Notes: a model not told the origin generated them from the sequence alone. Counted from the stretch's first letter, positions 16,928 to 27,384 are shown. The stretch is 60,575 nt of DNA from Oscillatoriales cyanobacterium USR001 (GCA_001698425.1 MBRE01000076.1:6782-67356); one strand, 5' to 3'. Made by a program: numbers and translations.

Positions 16928-18574
16928 ATGATCGTATTTGAGAAGCCAGAGTTCTTGAATGAGTCTACTGAAAGAACTGAGCTAATAGAGCAGTTACTAG
17001 ATATCGGTGCGGCTTTGTCCAGTACCCAAGATTTGCGGGAACTGTTAAATCTGATTCTGTCTAAGAGTCGGGAGATTACGAGCAGCGATGCCGGTAGCGT
17101 TTATTTAGTAGACAATACCGACAATACGCCGAAGTTACTGTTTAAGGTAGCGCAAAACGGATCTCAGCCGAGTCTTTCCTTTAATGAGTTTGCCATACCC
17201 ATGACGCGCCAAAGCTTGGCTGGTTATGTGGCGATGACAGGGGAAAGTCTAAACTTGCTAGATGCTTATGATTTACCAGAGGGAGTACCTTATAGACTGG
17301 ATACGAGTTTCGATCGCGATATCTCTTATAGGACGCGCTCGGTAATGGTGTTACCAATGGAAAACCGGGCTGGTGATACGATCGGCGTGATTCAATTGAT
17401 CAACCGAAAAATCAGGTCAGATGCAGTCCTGACAGATAAGAATACTTTAGAGTTAACTCAGGCTTATTCTAAATGGGAAGAGCGGATCGTGCGATCGCTG
17501 GCTTCTCAAGCAGCCATATCAATTGAGCGGAATCAACTGCAAGACAGTATTGAACAATTATTTGAAGGCTTTGTGAGAGCATCAGTGCAAGTTATAGAAG
17601 CTAGAGATCCTTGTACTTCTGGACATTCTGAACGAGTAGCGGCATTAACTGTACGGCTGACAGAAGAGGTAAATGTAGTTTCCACAGGACCGTTGCGATC
17701 GTTATACTTTAGCGATCGCCAAATTCAAGAACTACGTTACGCCGCCCTCCTCCACGATTTCGGCAAAGTCGGCGTACCCGAAGCAATCTTAACCAAACAA
17801 AAAAAGCTTTACAAAGAACAACTAGATGTCATTCGTCACCGTTTTGCCCTAGCACACCGCACCCTAGAAATGGAGTGCGCTCAATCCAAATTCCAACACT
17901 TATTAGAGCATTCCAGCTATCGGCATCAAGACAAAGACCAAAAATGCCCTTATTGTGAGCATATCAAGCAGTTGGATGGAGAATTATCATCTGGCATCAA
18001 TAAATTAGCTCGTTACTGGAACGTGCTACTAGAGGCAAATGAGCCTCATATTCTGGCAGAAGAACCCTTGAGTCAGCTGCGAGAACTGTCCGAGTATAGC
18101 TACAAAGATATTAATGGGGAAATTAAGCCCCTGGTGACTCCCGAAGAAATTGCTCAACTGATGATTCCTAGAGGTAACTTAACTCCTGACGAACGTTTGG
18201 CGATCGAATCCCACGTTACTCATACTTACCAATTCCTGAAGCGGATTCCTTGGACAAAGGATCTTAAAGACGTTCCCCATATAGCCTACGGCCACCACGA
18301 GAAACTAGATGGTAGTGGCTACCCGCGAGGCTTGAAAAATATAGAAATTCCAATTCAGGCTCAAATTATGGCGATCGGAGATATATATGATGCTCTCACC
18401 GCAGGCGATCGCCCCTATAAACGGGGGCTACCCACAGAAGTAGCTTTAAAAATTATGCGGCAAGAAGCCGCCCAAAACAAAATTAGTGCCGAGTTATTGG
18501 AACTATTTGAGTACCGTCGAGTCTTTAGCGTACTGGGACATAACCTAGAGATTGAACTTGAAGAATCAGCGTAG
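16928..18574 (+). CDS. GAF and HD-GYP domain protein, probable cyclic-di-GMP phosphodiesterase
   Basis: 548 residues. An N-terminal GAF sensor (about 20-205; SLAGYVAMTGESLNL, VMVLPMENRAGDTIGVIQL) is followed by an HD-GYP domain. The HD pair is at 276-277 (LLHDFGKVGVPE) and HHEKLDGSGYP begins at 456. HD-GYP proteins hydrolyse cyclic di-GMP using two or three metals. The spacing between the two motifs is about 180 residues, far longer than the compact family, because of an inserted segment with CPYCEH. No receiver domain is present, so input is through the GAF ligand. It is probably its own transcription unit. Confidence 0.92.
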   Translation: MIVFEKPEFLNESTERTELIEQLLDIGAALSSTQDLRELLNLILSKSREITSSDAGSVYLVDNTDNTPKLLFKVAQNGSQPSLSFNEFAIPMTRQSLAGYVAMTGESLNLLDAYDLPEGVPYRLDTSFDRDISYRTRSVMVLPMENRAGDTIGVIQLINRKIRSDAVLTDKNTLELTQAYSKWEERIVRSLASQAAISIERNQLQDSIEQLFEGFVRASVQVIEARDPCTSGHSERVAALTVRLTEEVNVVSTGPLRSLYFSDRQIQELRYAALLHDFGKVGVPEAILTKQKKLYKEQLDVIRHRFALAHRTLEMECAQSKFQHLLEHSSYRHQDKDQKCPYCEHIKQLDGELSSGINKLARYWNVLLEANEPHILAEEPLSQLRELSEYSYKDINGEIKPLVTPEEIAQLMIPRGNLTPDERLAIESHVTHTYQFLKRIPWTKDLKDVPHIAYGHHEKLDGSGYPRGLKNIEIPIQAQIMAIGDIYDALTAGDRPYKRGLPTEVALKIMRQEAAQNKISAELLELFEYRRVFSVLGHNLEIELEESA

Positions 18575-19029
18575 AAGACAAGGATTAGTGAAACTCGCTG
18601 ATTCCATTTCCTTCTTCCCTGAGCATCGTAGCCCCTAGCTATTCCGGGTAATCAAAATAAACCTGGAAAAAATCACAAGAACCAGAGGGTATTTGATCCT
18701 ATTTTCAAAATTGTGCTAACCTATCAACAACTTACAAATCTTAACTGGGTTCTGAGCGACACCCAAAGGGGGCGGGATACGGACTTAGACTAAAGCAAAG
18801 GTCAAGCCCAAAATCCCCTAAAGTCCAATCAAACCAAAAGTTAAGTTTAAAACAACCTAGCTTATTACACCTGTCAACTAGAAGGAGCCGACTCCCTAGT
18901 ATCAAGCCAGGAAGTGAACTTTAAATCTGCCGACTCGTAGATTTGAGTAAGTTTCATAAATAGGGTGAAAATGTGAACAAGAAGGTTACAATAGTTTCTC
19001 TGTAATCGGTGTGAGGATGAGAGTGAATT
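18575..19029 (+). other. Long gene-free region upstream of the porin gene
   Basis: 455 bp without a credible coding frame. It probably contains the porin promoter and a long 5' leader. I see no clear terminator or riboswitch in it. A ribosome site (GTGAGGATGAGAG) precedes the porin ATG. Confidence 0.4.
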
Positions 19030-20976
19030 ATGTCTAAATTTTTGTGGAGTTCATTGTTAATCAGTCCAGCCGTATTGGGAGCAACCCTAGTTGTCTCTGC
19101 TAGTGCGATGGCTGCTGATACCCAGTCCAATGCTGAAGCTGTGAATTTGCAAGGGATTGCAGAAAAGGCGATCGCTGTCAACCCCGAACCATTAGTTACC
19201 GCTGCACTAGAACCAATCAGTGCCGCCTCAATGGAATTGTCCGTGCCGGTAGCTTTAGACCAAGCACAGCCAAATTTAGTAAAAGCTCCTGAAGTTGTTG
19301 CTCAAACTGCTACACCTGAAAATAACAACCCAGCATCAACATTAGAACAACTTAATCAGTACAGCAGCGAAGGGTTGGTAAATGCAGAAGCTCAAGGTCA
19401 AGTTACCTCAGTTTCTCAACTGTCTGACGTACAACCTACAGACTGGGCATTCCAAGCACTGCAATCCCTAGTTGAACGCTACGGCTGTATTGCAGGTTAT
19501 CCCGACGGTACTTATCGGGGCAACCGGGCAATGACCCGCTACGAATTTGCCGCTGGTTTAAATGCTTGTTTGGAACGGGTTAATGAATTGATTGCTGCTG
19601 GCACAACTAACTTAGTTTCCAGAGAAGATTTGGCAGCCCTGCAAAAATTACAAGAAGAATTTGCGGCGGAATTAGCAACCCTGCGGGGTCGCGTTGATGC
19701 TCTGGAAGCTCGGACTGCGGAACTGGAAGCTAACCAATTCTCTACTACTACCAAGTTAACCGGTGAAGCAATTTTCGCTCTCAGCGATGACTTTGGTGGC
19801 GGTTTAGGCTTTAGTGCCTTTGGTCGAACAATAGGTAACAGAGACAGGAACATTGGTTCTAATAATAACGAAGCTGTCTTCCAACAACGGGTTCGTCTGA
19901 ATTTAAACACCAGTTTTACTGGCAAAGATTTATTGCTGACCAGATTACAAGTAGGTAACGGTCAAAACTTTAACTTTGGTTCTACCAAAGAAGGTCTGCA
20001 AACTTGGCAAGCAGTGGGCAACACGGGTAATACTTTTACTCTGGATAGCTTGCTGTACAAGTTCCCTGCTACAAATCGTCTGAATGTGACGATTGCGGCA
20101 AATGCTGGGACTTGGGATGATATTATCCCTACTGTTAACCCTTACTTTGAAGACTTTGATGGTGGTAATGGTGCATTGACTTCTTTTGCACAAAGAAACC
20201 CGATTTATCGTCTAGGTGGTGGTGCAGGTATTGGCTTTGACTATGCCTTTGGTGGTAGAGGTTTGTTGGGCGGAATCTTTGGTCCTACTTCTTTCTCCTT
20301 TGGTTACTTAGCCGCAACCGCCGCTAGTCCTGCGGAAAGCGATGGTTTGTTTGGTGGTGATTATGCAGCGATGGCTCAGTTAACTTTCACGCCAACAAAA
20401 AATTTACAATTTGCTCTAAGTTACAATCACGGTTACTTCGATCGCGGTAACTTTGGGTTTGATAATGGTAGCGCAAATGGTACTGGCACGCTGGGCGGTT
20501 TCACTGGTACTGGTGTTGCTAACTCCATCAATGGTTTGACGGAAGGCTTTGGGGATGGTACTCGTCCGAAGCGTGTTACTAGCAGTTCCTACGGTTTAGA
20601 AGCTTCTATGCGACTCAATCGTAGATTCGTGTTGGGTGGTTGGGTTGGCTACACTGCTGCTCGCGTAATCGGGATTGGCGATGCCAAAATTTGGAACTAT
20701 GCAGTTACTTTGGCTTTCCCCGATCTTGGAAAAGAGGGTAACTTGGGTGGAATTGTCATCGGTCGGGAGCCTTACTTAGCCAGCATTGATGCTGCTGATA
20801 AATTTGATAATGGCTATGGCAATGATTCTTCCTGGCACATTGAGGGTTTCTACAAGTTACAGTTAACTGACAATATCTCGGTGACACCCGGTGTAGTTTG
20901 GATTACGAATCCTAACCAAAATGATGACAATGATGACATTATTATCGGTACTCTGAGAACTACTTTCACATTCTAG
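19030..20976 (+). CDS. SLH-domain OprB-type outer-membrane porin
   Basis: 648 residues. A signal peptide (SSLLISPAVLGATLVVSASAMAAD) is followed by a low-complexity region. One SLH domain comes next (about 135-190; VQPTDWAFQALQSL, CIAGYPDGTYRGNRAMTRYEFA), then a short coiled coil (about 200-235), and a large beta-barrel of the carbohydrate-selective OprB class ending in aromatic residues (LRTTFTF). This is the standard cyanobacterial major porin: the SLH domain binds peptidoglycan-linked polymer and the barrel spans the outer membrane. It permits entry of small solutes; the specificity is unknown. It is monocistronic, with a terminator downstream. Confidence 0.93.
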   Translation: MSKFLWSSLLISPAVLGATLVVSASAMAADTQSNAEAVNLQGIAEKAIAVNPEPLVTAALEPISAASMELSVPVALDQAQPNLVKAPEVVAQTATPENNNPASTLEQLNQYSSEGLVNAEAQGQVTSVSQLSDVQPTDWAFQALQSLVERYGCIAGYPDGTYRGNRAMTRYEFAAGLNACLERVNELIAAGTTNLVSREDLAALQKLQEEFAAELATLRGRVDALEARTAELEANQFSTTTKLTGEAIFALSDDFGGGLGFSAFGRTIGNRDRNIGSNNNEAVFQQRVRLNLNTSFTGKDLLLTRLQVGNGQNFNFGSTKEGLQTWQAVGNTGNTFTLDSLLYKFPATNRLNVTIAANAGTWDDIIPTVNPYFEDFDGGNGALTSFAQRNPIYRLGGGAGIGFDYAFGGRGLLGGIFGPTSFSFGYLAATAASPAESDGLFGGDYAAMAQLTFTPTKNLQFALSYNHGYFDRGNFGFDNGSANGTGTLGGFTGTGVANSINGLTEGFGDGTRPKRVTSSSYGLEASMRLNRRFVLGGWVGYTAARVIGIGDAKIWNYAVTLAFPDLGKEGNLGGIVIGREPYLASIDAADKFDNGYGNDSSWHIEGFYKLQLTDNISVTPGVVWITNPNQNDDNDDIIIGTLRTTFTF

Positions 20977-21040
20977 TAAGCGGGATGGGAGTTAACAGTT
21001 AGTTATGTTAACTCTCTCTTTTCAGACCTAAGACTGTGTA

Positions 21041-21070
21041 AAAAGCTCTGCTTGCAGCAGGGCTTTTTTT
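21041..21070 (+). terminator. Intrinsic terminator of the porin gene
   Basis: AAAAGCTCTGCT (21041-21052) pairs with AGCAGGGCTTTT (one GU pair), ending in a run of seven T residues. Confidence 0.88.
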
Positions 21071-21085
21071 GTGGATGGTTTGAAG

Positions 21086-21214
21086 TGATATAGCAGTCCT
21101 AAATGAGTTGTAAAAAAACTAGAACCCCTCCCAACCCTCCCCTTGCTAAGGGGAGGGCAAGGGTGGGGTCAAGAGGACTAAAAATTTTACAATTGATTTA
21201 GGATTGCTATATCA
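21086..21214. mobile_element. MITE-like palindromic element
   Basis: Imperfect terminal inverted repeats of about 30 bp: GTGATATAGCAGTCCTAAAT on the left and the complement of ATTTAGGATTGCTATATCAT on the right. They enclose a second palindrome built from ACCCCTCCCAACCCTCCCC and its near complement. The element is about 129 bp, has no coding capacity, and sits between the porin terminator and the next gene. No clear target duplication is seen. Confidence 0.65.
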
Positions 21215-21241
21215 TATATAGAACTTCGTAGAGATAATTAT

Positions 21242-21955
21242 ATGCTAGTGCCTTTAACTCGACAAACTTTTGAAGAACTTATTCCTGCGGTTGCCACTGG
21301 CGCTCAATACAAATATGCTTGGGGTAAACCGTCAGATTTTTTGAAGCGACTCTTAATTTCTGTTGTGATTGTACTTTTGTTGATCTTAGTTTACAAATTA
21401 GCTTGGGAAGACGGCGGACAAGTAGTGTTGATTTTGGGACTTGTCGCCGGTCTTTATTGGCTTTGGGGTCCTGTTTTATCTGCTAGTTTGCGAAATATTC
21501 AATGTAGGAAATATAAATATTCGGGTTTTTGGCAAGGTCGGGTTTTAGATGTTTATATTACTGAAGATGTGATTACTCAAGAGGAAACTGTGAATAAGAA
21601 AGGTGAACTTGTGATTGTGGATAATTTAGAAAGGATGATTAATGTAGAAGTTGGAGATAAAACGGGATTTACTACTCAACTGAAAGCGCCTATTAATCGC
21701 AGTCATCAGGAAATTGTGCCGGGTCAAGTAGCTTTAATGATTGTGATGTCTAATGAAGAAGATTTGAGTCGGATTGCTAAGGCTTCAGATATTTATATTC
21801 CTAGTCGGAATATTTGGGTGAGTGATTATCCTTATCTTCGCCGCGATGTGTTTATAGAAGTTAGTAATCAGTTGAAAAGGAAAAGGGGAAAAAAAGGGGT
21901 TGATGGGGGTGAAGAAAGGAGAAGTGAAAGGATGCGATCGCGTGTTGATTATTAA
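21242..21955 (+). CDS. Conserved cyanobacterial membrane protein, function unknown
   Basis: 237 residues. Two adjacent membrane helices (FLKRLLISVVIVLLLILVYK about 35-54 and VVLILGLVAGLYWLWGPVL about 60-80) form a hairpin near the N-terminus. A soluble beta-rich domain follows (about 90-220; GRVLDVYITEDVITQEETV, VDNLERMINVEVGDKTGF). The tail is basic. Related cyanobacterial proteins are sometimes labelled as phosphate permeases, but nothing here shows transport. It is alone between a MITE-like element and the convergent ATP synthase operon. Confidence 0.7.
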   Translation: MLVPLTRQTFEELIPAVATGAQYKYAWGKPSDFLKRLLISVVIVLLLILVYKLAWEDGGQVVLILGLVAGLYWLWGPVLSASLRNIQCRKYKYSGFWQGRVLDVYITEDVITQEETVNKKGELVIVDNLERMINVEVGDKTGFTTQLKAPINRSHQEIVPGQVALMIVMSNEEDLSRIAKASDIYIPSRNIWVSDYPYLRRDVFIEVSNQLKRKRGKKGVDGGEERRSERMRSRVDY

Positions 21956-22026
21956 TTGAGTATTTTGGGGTATTTTTTTAGGAATTTTACCTCAAGAAAT
22001 TGCTTTTATTGAAATGATGAAAACCA

Positions 22027-22058
22027 TAAAAAAAGCGCCTGAGTAACCCCAAACGCTT
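22027..22058 (-). terminator. Terminator of the ATP synthase operon
   Basis: On the minus strand a stem AAGCGTTTG/CAGGCGCTT (22058-22050 with 22041-22033, two GU pairs) is followed by a run of T residues, about 30 bp beyond the gamma subunit stop. Confidence 0.8.
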
Positions 22059-22090
22059 ATCATAAAATCAACAAATTGTCAACTAAAAAA

Positions 22091-23041
22091 TTAACCTCTC
22101 AAGGCCTCAGCACCACCGCAAACCTCCAGAATTTCTTGAGTAATTGCAGCTTGCCGCGCCTTATTATAAGAAAGCGTCAAAGTCCCAATTAAATCGCTGG
22201 CATTCTCACTCGCATTGTTCATCGCCGTCATCCGCGCCGCCAACTCACTAGCCGCCGATTCTTGCAAAGCTCGTAACAATTGATTATTCAAATACAGCGG
22301 TAACAAAGCATCCAAAATTTGCACGGGATCTTGCTCAAAAATCATGTCTCTTGGCAAACTTTTAACCTGATTTGCCACTTTTTCCCGCGATACTTCAAAA
22401 TGCCCACTATGGGAAGTCAAACGGAAAATTTCATCATCTTGCACTTCCAATCCCTGCGGATCGAGAGGTAACAAAGTTTGAATTACTGGACGAGAGCTAA
22501 TTAATGACACAAACTTGGTATAAATTAACTCAACTCTATCTACTGTTCCTGATAGGAATAAAGACAATAATTCATCAGCAACCTGAGACGCTTCTGAGGC
22601 TGTAGGAATTTGCTCCAAGTTAGCAAAAGTAGCTGCAATGGGAGCGTTACGACGTTGAAAATACTGGATTGCTTTTCTTCCAACTAACACAAAGTTGTAA
22701 TCAATACCCTCAGCTTTCAACTCTTTAGCGCGAATCTCAGCCCGTTTGATAATACCGCTATTATAACCGCCGCATAAACCGCGATCGCCTGAAATTACCA
22801 ACAAACCAACTGATTTAATCTCCCGTTTTTTCAACAACGGCAAATCAGCATCTTCAAACCGCAAACGGGCTTGCAAACCGTATAAAACCTGTGCCAAGCG
22901 ATCGGCAAAAGGTCGAGTAGCAATCACCTGTTCCTGAGCACGGCGTACCTTAGCCGCCGCCACCAAACGCATTGCTTCAGTAATCTTTCTAGTGTTTTTG
23001 ACCGACTTAATTCGCTCGCGAATAGCCTTTAGATTTGCCAT
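22091..23041 (-). CDS. atpG: ATP synthase F1 gamma subunit
   Basis: 316 residues from the ATG at 23041 ([20 protein letters not shown], the usual start); the longer frame to 23065 adds eight atypical residues. The N-terminal helix and the C-terminal helix ([20 protein letters not shown]) form the rotor shaft in the alpha3beta3 ring. Extra sequence around residues 195-245 fits the cyanobacterial/chloroplast-type insertion that modulates rotation. It is last in the operon, about 90 bp after atpA with tandem repeats in the gap. Confidence 0.97.
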   Translation of the reverse strand: MANLKAIRERIKSVKNTRKITEAMRLVAAAKVRRAQEQVIATRPFADRLAQVLYGLQARLRFEDADLPLLKKREIKSVGLLVISGDRGLCGGYNSGIIKRAEIRAKELKAEGIDYNFVLVGRKAIQYFQRRNAPIAATFANLEQIPTASEASQVADELLSLFLSGTVDRVELIYTKFVSLISSRPVIQTLLPLDPQGLEVQDDEIFRLTSHSGHFEVSREKVANQVKSLPRDMIFEQDPVQILDALLPLYLNNQLLRALQESAASELAARMTAMNNASENASDLIGTLTLSYNKARQAAITQEILEVCGGAEALRG

Positions 23042-23085
23042 AATTTTATCCTTTCGCTTCCCCAAAAAAATTCAACTTAAACCGT

Positions 23086-23124
23086 TAAAAGTTAACAGTT
23101 AACAGTTAACTGTTAACTGTTAAC
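23086..23124. repeat. GTTAAC tandem repeat between atpA and atpG
   Basis: Palindromic GTTAACAGTTAACTGTTAAC units in tandem (AGTTAACAGTTAACAGTTAAC...). It is the same family as 24681-24800 and 48056-48103. It can fold back on itself and may affect mRNA stability between the two genes. Confidence 0.8.
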
Positions 23125-23134
23125 AGCAAATCTT

Positions 23135-24652
23135 CTATGCAGAAACCAAGAAGGACTGCTTATATTCAGCGATCGCTTCCTTCAGTAACTTCTCAGCTTC
23201 ATCATTCAGTTGCTTCTCACCTTGCACAATCTCGCCATAACGAGCCTTGCTAGTCCGCAAATAATCACGCAAACCTACAGTAAATTTGCTCACTTTTTCC
23301 ACTGGAATATCATCTAAAAACCCATTAATCCCAGCGTAAATAATCGCCACTTGCTCATTCATTGGCAAAGGAGAATTTTGTGGCTGTTTCAACAACTCGC
23401 GCAAACGTTGACCCCGCGCCAACTGATTTTGAGTTGCCTTATCTAAGTCTGAAGCAAATTGAGCAAATGCAGCCAAATCATCATACTGCGCCAACTCTAA
23501 TTTCACCTTACCAGCAACCTTTTTCATTGCCTTAGTTTGAGCAGCCGAACCCACCCGCGATACAGAAATACCAGGGTTTACAGCCGGACGCAAACCGGAG
23601 TTAAACAAGTCAGAAGAAAGGAAGATTTGACCGTCAGTAATCGAAATTACATTGGTAGGAATGTAAGCAGAAACGTCACCAGCTTGAGTCTCAATAATTG
23701 GCAAAGCAGTCATGCTACCTTCGCCCAATTCATTGCTCAATTTTGCGGCTCTTTCTAACAAGCGAGAGTGTAAGTAAAACACATCCCCAGGATAGGCTTC
23801 CCGTCCCGGTGGACGACGTAGCAACAGCGACATTTGACGATAGGCTTGAGCCTGTTTGGAAAGGTCATCGTAAATGATCAGCGTGTGCTTACCTTTGTAC
23901 ATGAAATACTCAGCTAAACTTGCACCAGTGTAAGGAGCCAAATATTGCAATGTGGCGGGGTCACTAGCATTAGCAGCTACCACAATTGTGTAATCCATCG
24001 CGCCCTTTTCTTGTAGGGTATTTACGACGTTTGCCACAGTAGAAGCTTTTTGACCGATCGCCACATAAACGCAAACTACATTTTCGCTTTTTTGGTTAAT
24101 AATCGTATCAACCGCGATCGCAGTTTTGCCAGTTTGTCTGTCACCAATAATCAATTCCCGTTGACCACGACCAATCGGAATCATCGCATCAATAGCGGTA
24201 ATTCCTGTTTGCATCGGTTCATAAACAGAACGACGTTCTACAATACCAGGAGCCGGAGATTCAATCAAGCGACTATCAGTACACTTAATTTCCCCCTTAC
24301 CATCAATTGGACGAGCCAAAGCATCAACTACTCGTCCCAACATGGCTTCACCCACAGGAATTTGAGCAATTCGGCCCGTAGCAGTCACCGCTGAACCTTC
24401 CTGAATGCCCAAACCTTGGCCCATTAACACTGCACCAACGTTATCTTCTTCTAAGTTAAGTACCAGTCCAACAGTGCCATCTGTAAATTCCAACAATTCC
24501 CCGGCCATTGCTTTATCTAAGCCATAAATCCGGGCAATACCATCGCCTACTTGTAACACAGTACCAACGTTAGAAACTTTAACATCTTGGTCGTACTGTT
24601 CGATTTGCTGTCTAATAATGCTGCTAATTTCGTCAGGTCTGATTGCTGCCAT
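23135..24652 (-). CDS. atpA: ATP synthase F1 alpha subunit
   Basis: 505 residues, full length. The N-terminal beta-barrel is followed by the nucleotide domain with the P-loop [11 protein letters not shown], and by the alpha signature [14 protein letters not shown]. Alpha subunits form the non-catalytic sites of the F1 head. It is separated from the upstream delta gene by an inserted Uma2 gene and tandem repeats. In related genomes atpH and atpA are usually adjacent. Confidence 0.98.
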   Translation of the reverse strand: MAAIRPDEISSIIRQQIEQYDQDVKVSNVGTVLQVGDGIARIYGLDKAMAGELLEFTDGTVGLVLNLEEDNVGAVLMGQGLGIQEGSAVTATGRIAQIPVGEAMLGRVVDALARPIDGKGEIKCTDSRLIESPAPGIVERRSVYEPMQTGITAIDAMIPIGRGQRELIIGDRQTGKTAIAVDTIINQKSENVVCVYVAIGQKASTVANVVNTLQEKGAMDYTIVVAANASDPATLQYLAPYTGASLAEYFMYKGKHTLIIYDDLSKQAQAYRQMSLLLRRPPGREAYPGDVFYLHSRLLERAAKLSNELGEGSMTALPIIETQAGDVSAYIPTNVISITDGQIFLSSDLFNSGLRPAVNPGISVSRVGSAAQTKAMKKVAGKVKLELAQYDDLAAFAQFASDLDKATQNQLARGQRLRELLKQPQNSPLPMNEQVAIIYAGINGFLDDIPVEKVSKFTVGLRDYLRTSKARYGEIVQGEKQLNDEAEKLLKEAIAEYKQSFLVSA

Positions 24653-24680
24653 TTTAATTTATTAGTTGTTAGTGGTTATT

Positions 24681-24800
24681 GGTTAACTGTTAACTGTTAT
24701 TGGTTAACTGTTAACTGTTATTGGTTAACTGTTAACTGTTATTGGTTAACTGTTAACTGTTATTGGTAATTGGTAACGGTTAACTGTTAACTGTTAACCG
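24681..24800. repeat. 21-bp tandem repeat upstream of atpA
   Basis: Four perfect 21-bp copies (GGTTAACTGTTAACTGTTAT plus T) at 24681-24764, then degenerate GTTAACTGTTAACCGTTAAC units to about 24800. It lies in the untranslated gap just upstream of atpA (minus strand), so copy-number variation would change the leader of the alpha gene. Confidence 0.9.
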
Positions 24801-24807
24801 TTAACAA

Positions 24808-25377
24808 TTAACCAAACTCTATTGCTTCATAAATCTCAGTTAGGGGGATTTCAAGATTCAAGCAAGAGAGATTTAAGATACTATCCGGCGTTGATAGTTC
24901 CGTTAGCATCCAGTTTGATGTTTGCGTGCGGCTAAATAATTCCACACTACATTCCGACTGAGATACTAAAACATGGGCTTGCAATGTAGATATCCGGCGA
25001 TATTGGGACGCTTTCTTACCTCGATCGTAGGCTTCAGTGGAGTCTGATAAAACTTCCACTATCAGCACTGGGTAGTTTATGGTATAACCAGCATCCCCTC
25101 TGTCTCGCTCATCACAAGTTACCATCACATCAGGGTAGGTATAATGGAAGTCCGTTTCAACATTCAAACGCACATTTTCCATAACAACTCTACAGGAGCC
25201 TCCCCTGAGCCGCTGTCGCAGAGCAAAGGTAATATTTTGGGTGATAATGTTGTGACGGATTGTTGTACCACTCATAGCAAAAATTTCACCATGAAAATAC
25301 TCGTGTCTGAACTCCGCCTCTTTTTCCAGGGCAAAATATTCTTCCACTGTCAGATAAACTGGTTTTGCCGCTTCCAT
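24808..25377 (-). CDS. Uma2-family (DUF820) putative endonuclease
   Basis: 189 residues with the features of the family: YLTVEEYFALEKEAEFRHEYFHGEI at the N-terminus, then YPDVMVT, PVLIVEVLSDSTEAYDRGKK, the core of a PD-(D/E)XK fold with catalytic-type Asp and Glu. These genes are very numerous in cyanobacteria and mobile, with little known of their targets. This one sits inside the atp operon on the same strand between atpH and atpA. It is an insertion with no obvious tie to ATP synthesis. Confidence 0.88.
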   Translation of the reverse strand: MEAAKPVYLTVEEYFALEKEAEFRHEYFHGEIFAMSGTTIRHNIITQNITFALRQRLRGGSCRVVMENVRLNVETDFHYTYPDVMVTCDERDRGDAGYTINYPVLIVEVLSDSTEAYDRGKKASQYRRISTLQAHVLVSQSECSVELFSRTQTSNWMLTELSTPDSILNLSCLNLEIPLTEIYEAIEFG

Positions 25378-25456
25378 AATTACCCCTTGGAATTTAAAAC
25401 TTGAGACTTTAAATTAATTATAAAATTAATCCCAAAATCCCAAATCTCAAATCAAA

Positions 25457-26002
25457 TTACCCTGCACTCAAACGAATCCCCAAGCGACGAAGTTGTCCCC
25501 GCAGACTAGCATCAATTACTTGAGAGCCTACTTTGATAATCACACCGCCAATTAATTCACTGTCAAGTTTCGATTCAAGCTCTACCTGAACAGCGCCAGT
25601 CATGGCTTGAACTTTCTCCTTAACTGTCTGCTCTTGAGCTTCGGAAAGCGGTACAGCCGAAGTCACTTCTGCCAAAACTGTTTGATTTAATTCGCGAAGT
25701 TTGGCTAAATATTCTTTGCCAATTCCCTCTAGGAAAAAAATCCTTCCCTTATCCACCAATAGTCTTAAAAAGTTCTTGACGAAGGGGTTAATTTCACCCG
25801 CTACCTGCTCTAAAACTCTTTTTTTGACATCGGGTTTAATCAAAGGACTTCCTAATACTTGTCGCAGTTCTTGTGAACTATCCAGCAATCCTAATAAGGT
25901 ACGCATATCTTGACCAAATTGCTCAGTAAGATTATTTGACTGAGCAACTGACATCAAAGCTGATGCGTAAGGCTGTACGATTTCTGCATTAACTGTACTC
26001 AC
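25457..26002 (-). CDS. atpH: ATP synthase F1 delta subunit
   Basis: 181 residues. The N-terminal helical bundle (VQPYASALMSVAQSNNL) and C-terminal strand motif (LDSELIGGVIIKVGSQVIDASLRGQL) are those of the delta subunit that joins F1 to the peripheral stalk. The start codon abuts the atpF stop (26002/26003), indicating translational coupling. Confidence 0.96.
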   Translation of the reverse strand: MSTVNAEIVQPYASALMSVAQSNNLTEQFGQDMRTLLGLLDSSQELRQVLGSPLIKPDVKKRVLEQVAGEINPFVKNFLRLLVDKGRIFFLEGIGKEYLAKLRELNQTVLAEVTSAVPLSEAQEQTVKEKVQAMTGAVQVELESKLDSELIGGVIIKVGSQVIDASLRGQLRRLGIRLSAG

Positions 26003-26533
26003 TTATCGACCTCCCAATAAAGCAATGCTACGGTCGATTAGTTGGTGTTGGGCGCTATCATCTAAGGTAGTTTTGAGTTGATTTTCAACTCTCTCCAATG
26101 CCATAGATGCTACGATGGCTCTGAGTTGAGCGATCGCTCTTTCTCTCTCAGCTTCCAACTCTTTCCCTGCATCTGCTTTCATGCGTTCAACGTCTTGCGC
26201 CGCTTGAGCGAGAATAGCCGCTTTTGCCGCCTTAGCATTTTCTTCAGCAGTGGCTTTAATTCGCTCAGCTTCCGCCTGCGCTTGAGTCAATTTCTGCTGT
26301 TCTTCTGCTAATGCTGCTATGGCATCTTTTTGGCGTTTTTCTGCATCATTAATCGCTTCTTCGATGGCGGAACGTCTTTCTGTGAGGATTTTTCCTAAAA
26401 AGCCGCGCCCGAAGTAAACCAATACTCCAATAACAATCAACAGGTTAATCAGGTTGGTTTCCAAAATATCGAAATTCAGACCGAAACCACCTTCGTGACT
26501 AGCTTCTGCGGCTAGTAATAAAACAGTCCCCAT
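26003..26533 (-). CDS. atpF: ATP synthase Fo subunit b
   Basis: 176 residues. A membrane helix near residues 25-45 ([16 protein letters not shown]) is followed by a long Ala/Glu/Lys-rich coiled coil that forms the peripheral stalk. It lies between b' and delta as usual in cyanobacteria. The preceding gap is 41 bp. Confidence 0.96.
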   Translation of the reverse strand: MGTVLLLAAEASHEGGFGLNFDILETNLINLLIVIGVLVYFGRGFLGKILTERRSAIEEAINDAEKRQKDAIAALAEEQQKLTQAQAEAERIKATAEENAKAAKAAILAQAAQDVERMKADAGKELEAERERAIAQLRAIVASMALERVENQLKTTLDDSAQHQLIDRSIALLGGR

Positions 26534-26574
26534 GATTCTCTTCCATAATTGCGCGGCACGATTCGGTCTAAAAG

Positions 26575-27006
26575 CTATTTAACCAAGGCTGGTCCTAATA
26601 ACTTTTCTAGTATTTGACGACTCAGGGTGTCAACTTCTTGCTCTAGCGATCGCATCGCTTCTTGTTTTTGGTACTCTATCTCTTTTGCCGCTTTTTCTCG
26701 CGACATTTGAGCTTCCTTTTGAGCTTCAGCAACTTGCTGGGCAGCTATTTTCTGAGCATCTGCTTGAGCCGTCGCTACAATCGTTTGAGATTGTCTGCGA
26801 CTTTCTCCTAATTTCTGCTCATATTGTTCTGCCATCAGTTTCGCTTTCGCTAAACGTTCTTTGGCTCCCAATTCAGTATTTCGGATGTAATTCGCTCGGT
26901 CATCCAGCGCCTTAGTTAATGGCTTATAGAAAACTGCATTCAGTACCAAAGTCAAAACTAAGAATTGCAACGCCATTAATGGCAAAGTTGCATCAAAATC
27001 AAACAC
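26575..27006 (-). CDS. atpF2: ATP synthase Fo subunit b'
   Basis: 143 residues. I choose the GTG at 27006 because AGGAGG stands 7 nt upstream and because the family normally begins directly at FDFDATLP; a longer frame from 27027 would read through the ribosome site. One N-terminal membrane helix ([20 protein letters not shown]) is followed by a coiled coil. The b/b' heterodimer is characteristic of photosynthetic bacteria and chloroplasts. Confidence 0.95.
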   Translation of the reverse strand: MFDFDATLPLMALQFLVLTLVLNAVFYKPLTKALDDRANYIRNTELGAKERLAKAKLMAEQYEQKLGESRRQSQTIVATAQADAQKIAAQQVAEAQKEAQMSREKAAKEIEYQKQEAMRSLEQEVDTLSRQILEKLLGPALVK

Positions 27007-27078
27007 AAAATTTCCTCCTTTATGCAAGGGCGGAACTATTTCCGCCCTTTATCTAAGCGATTGAGCGCTCTCTCTAAA

Positions 27079-27384
<306 letters not shown>

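Noticed and set aside
24681..24800. CRISPR array
   Set aside because: The units are contiguous 21-bp tandem repeats without spacers; no cas genes are present.
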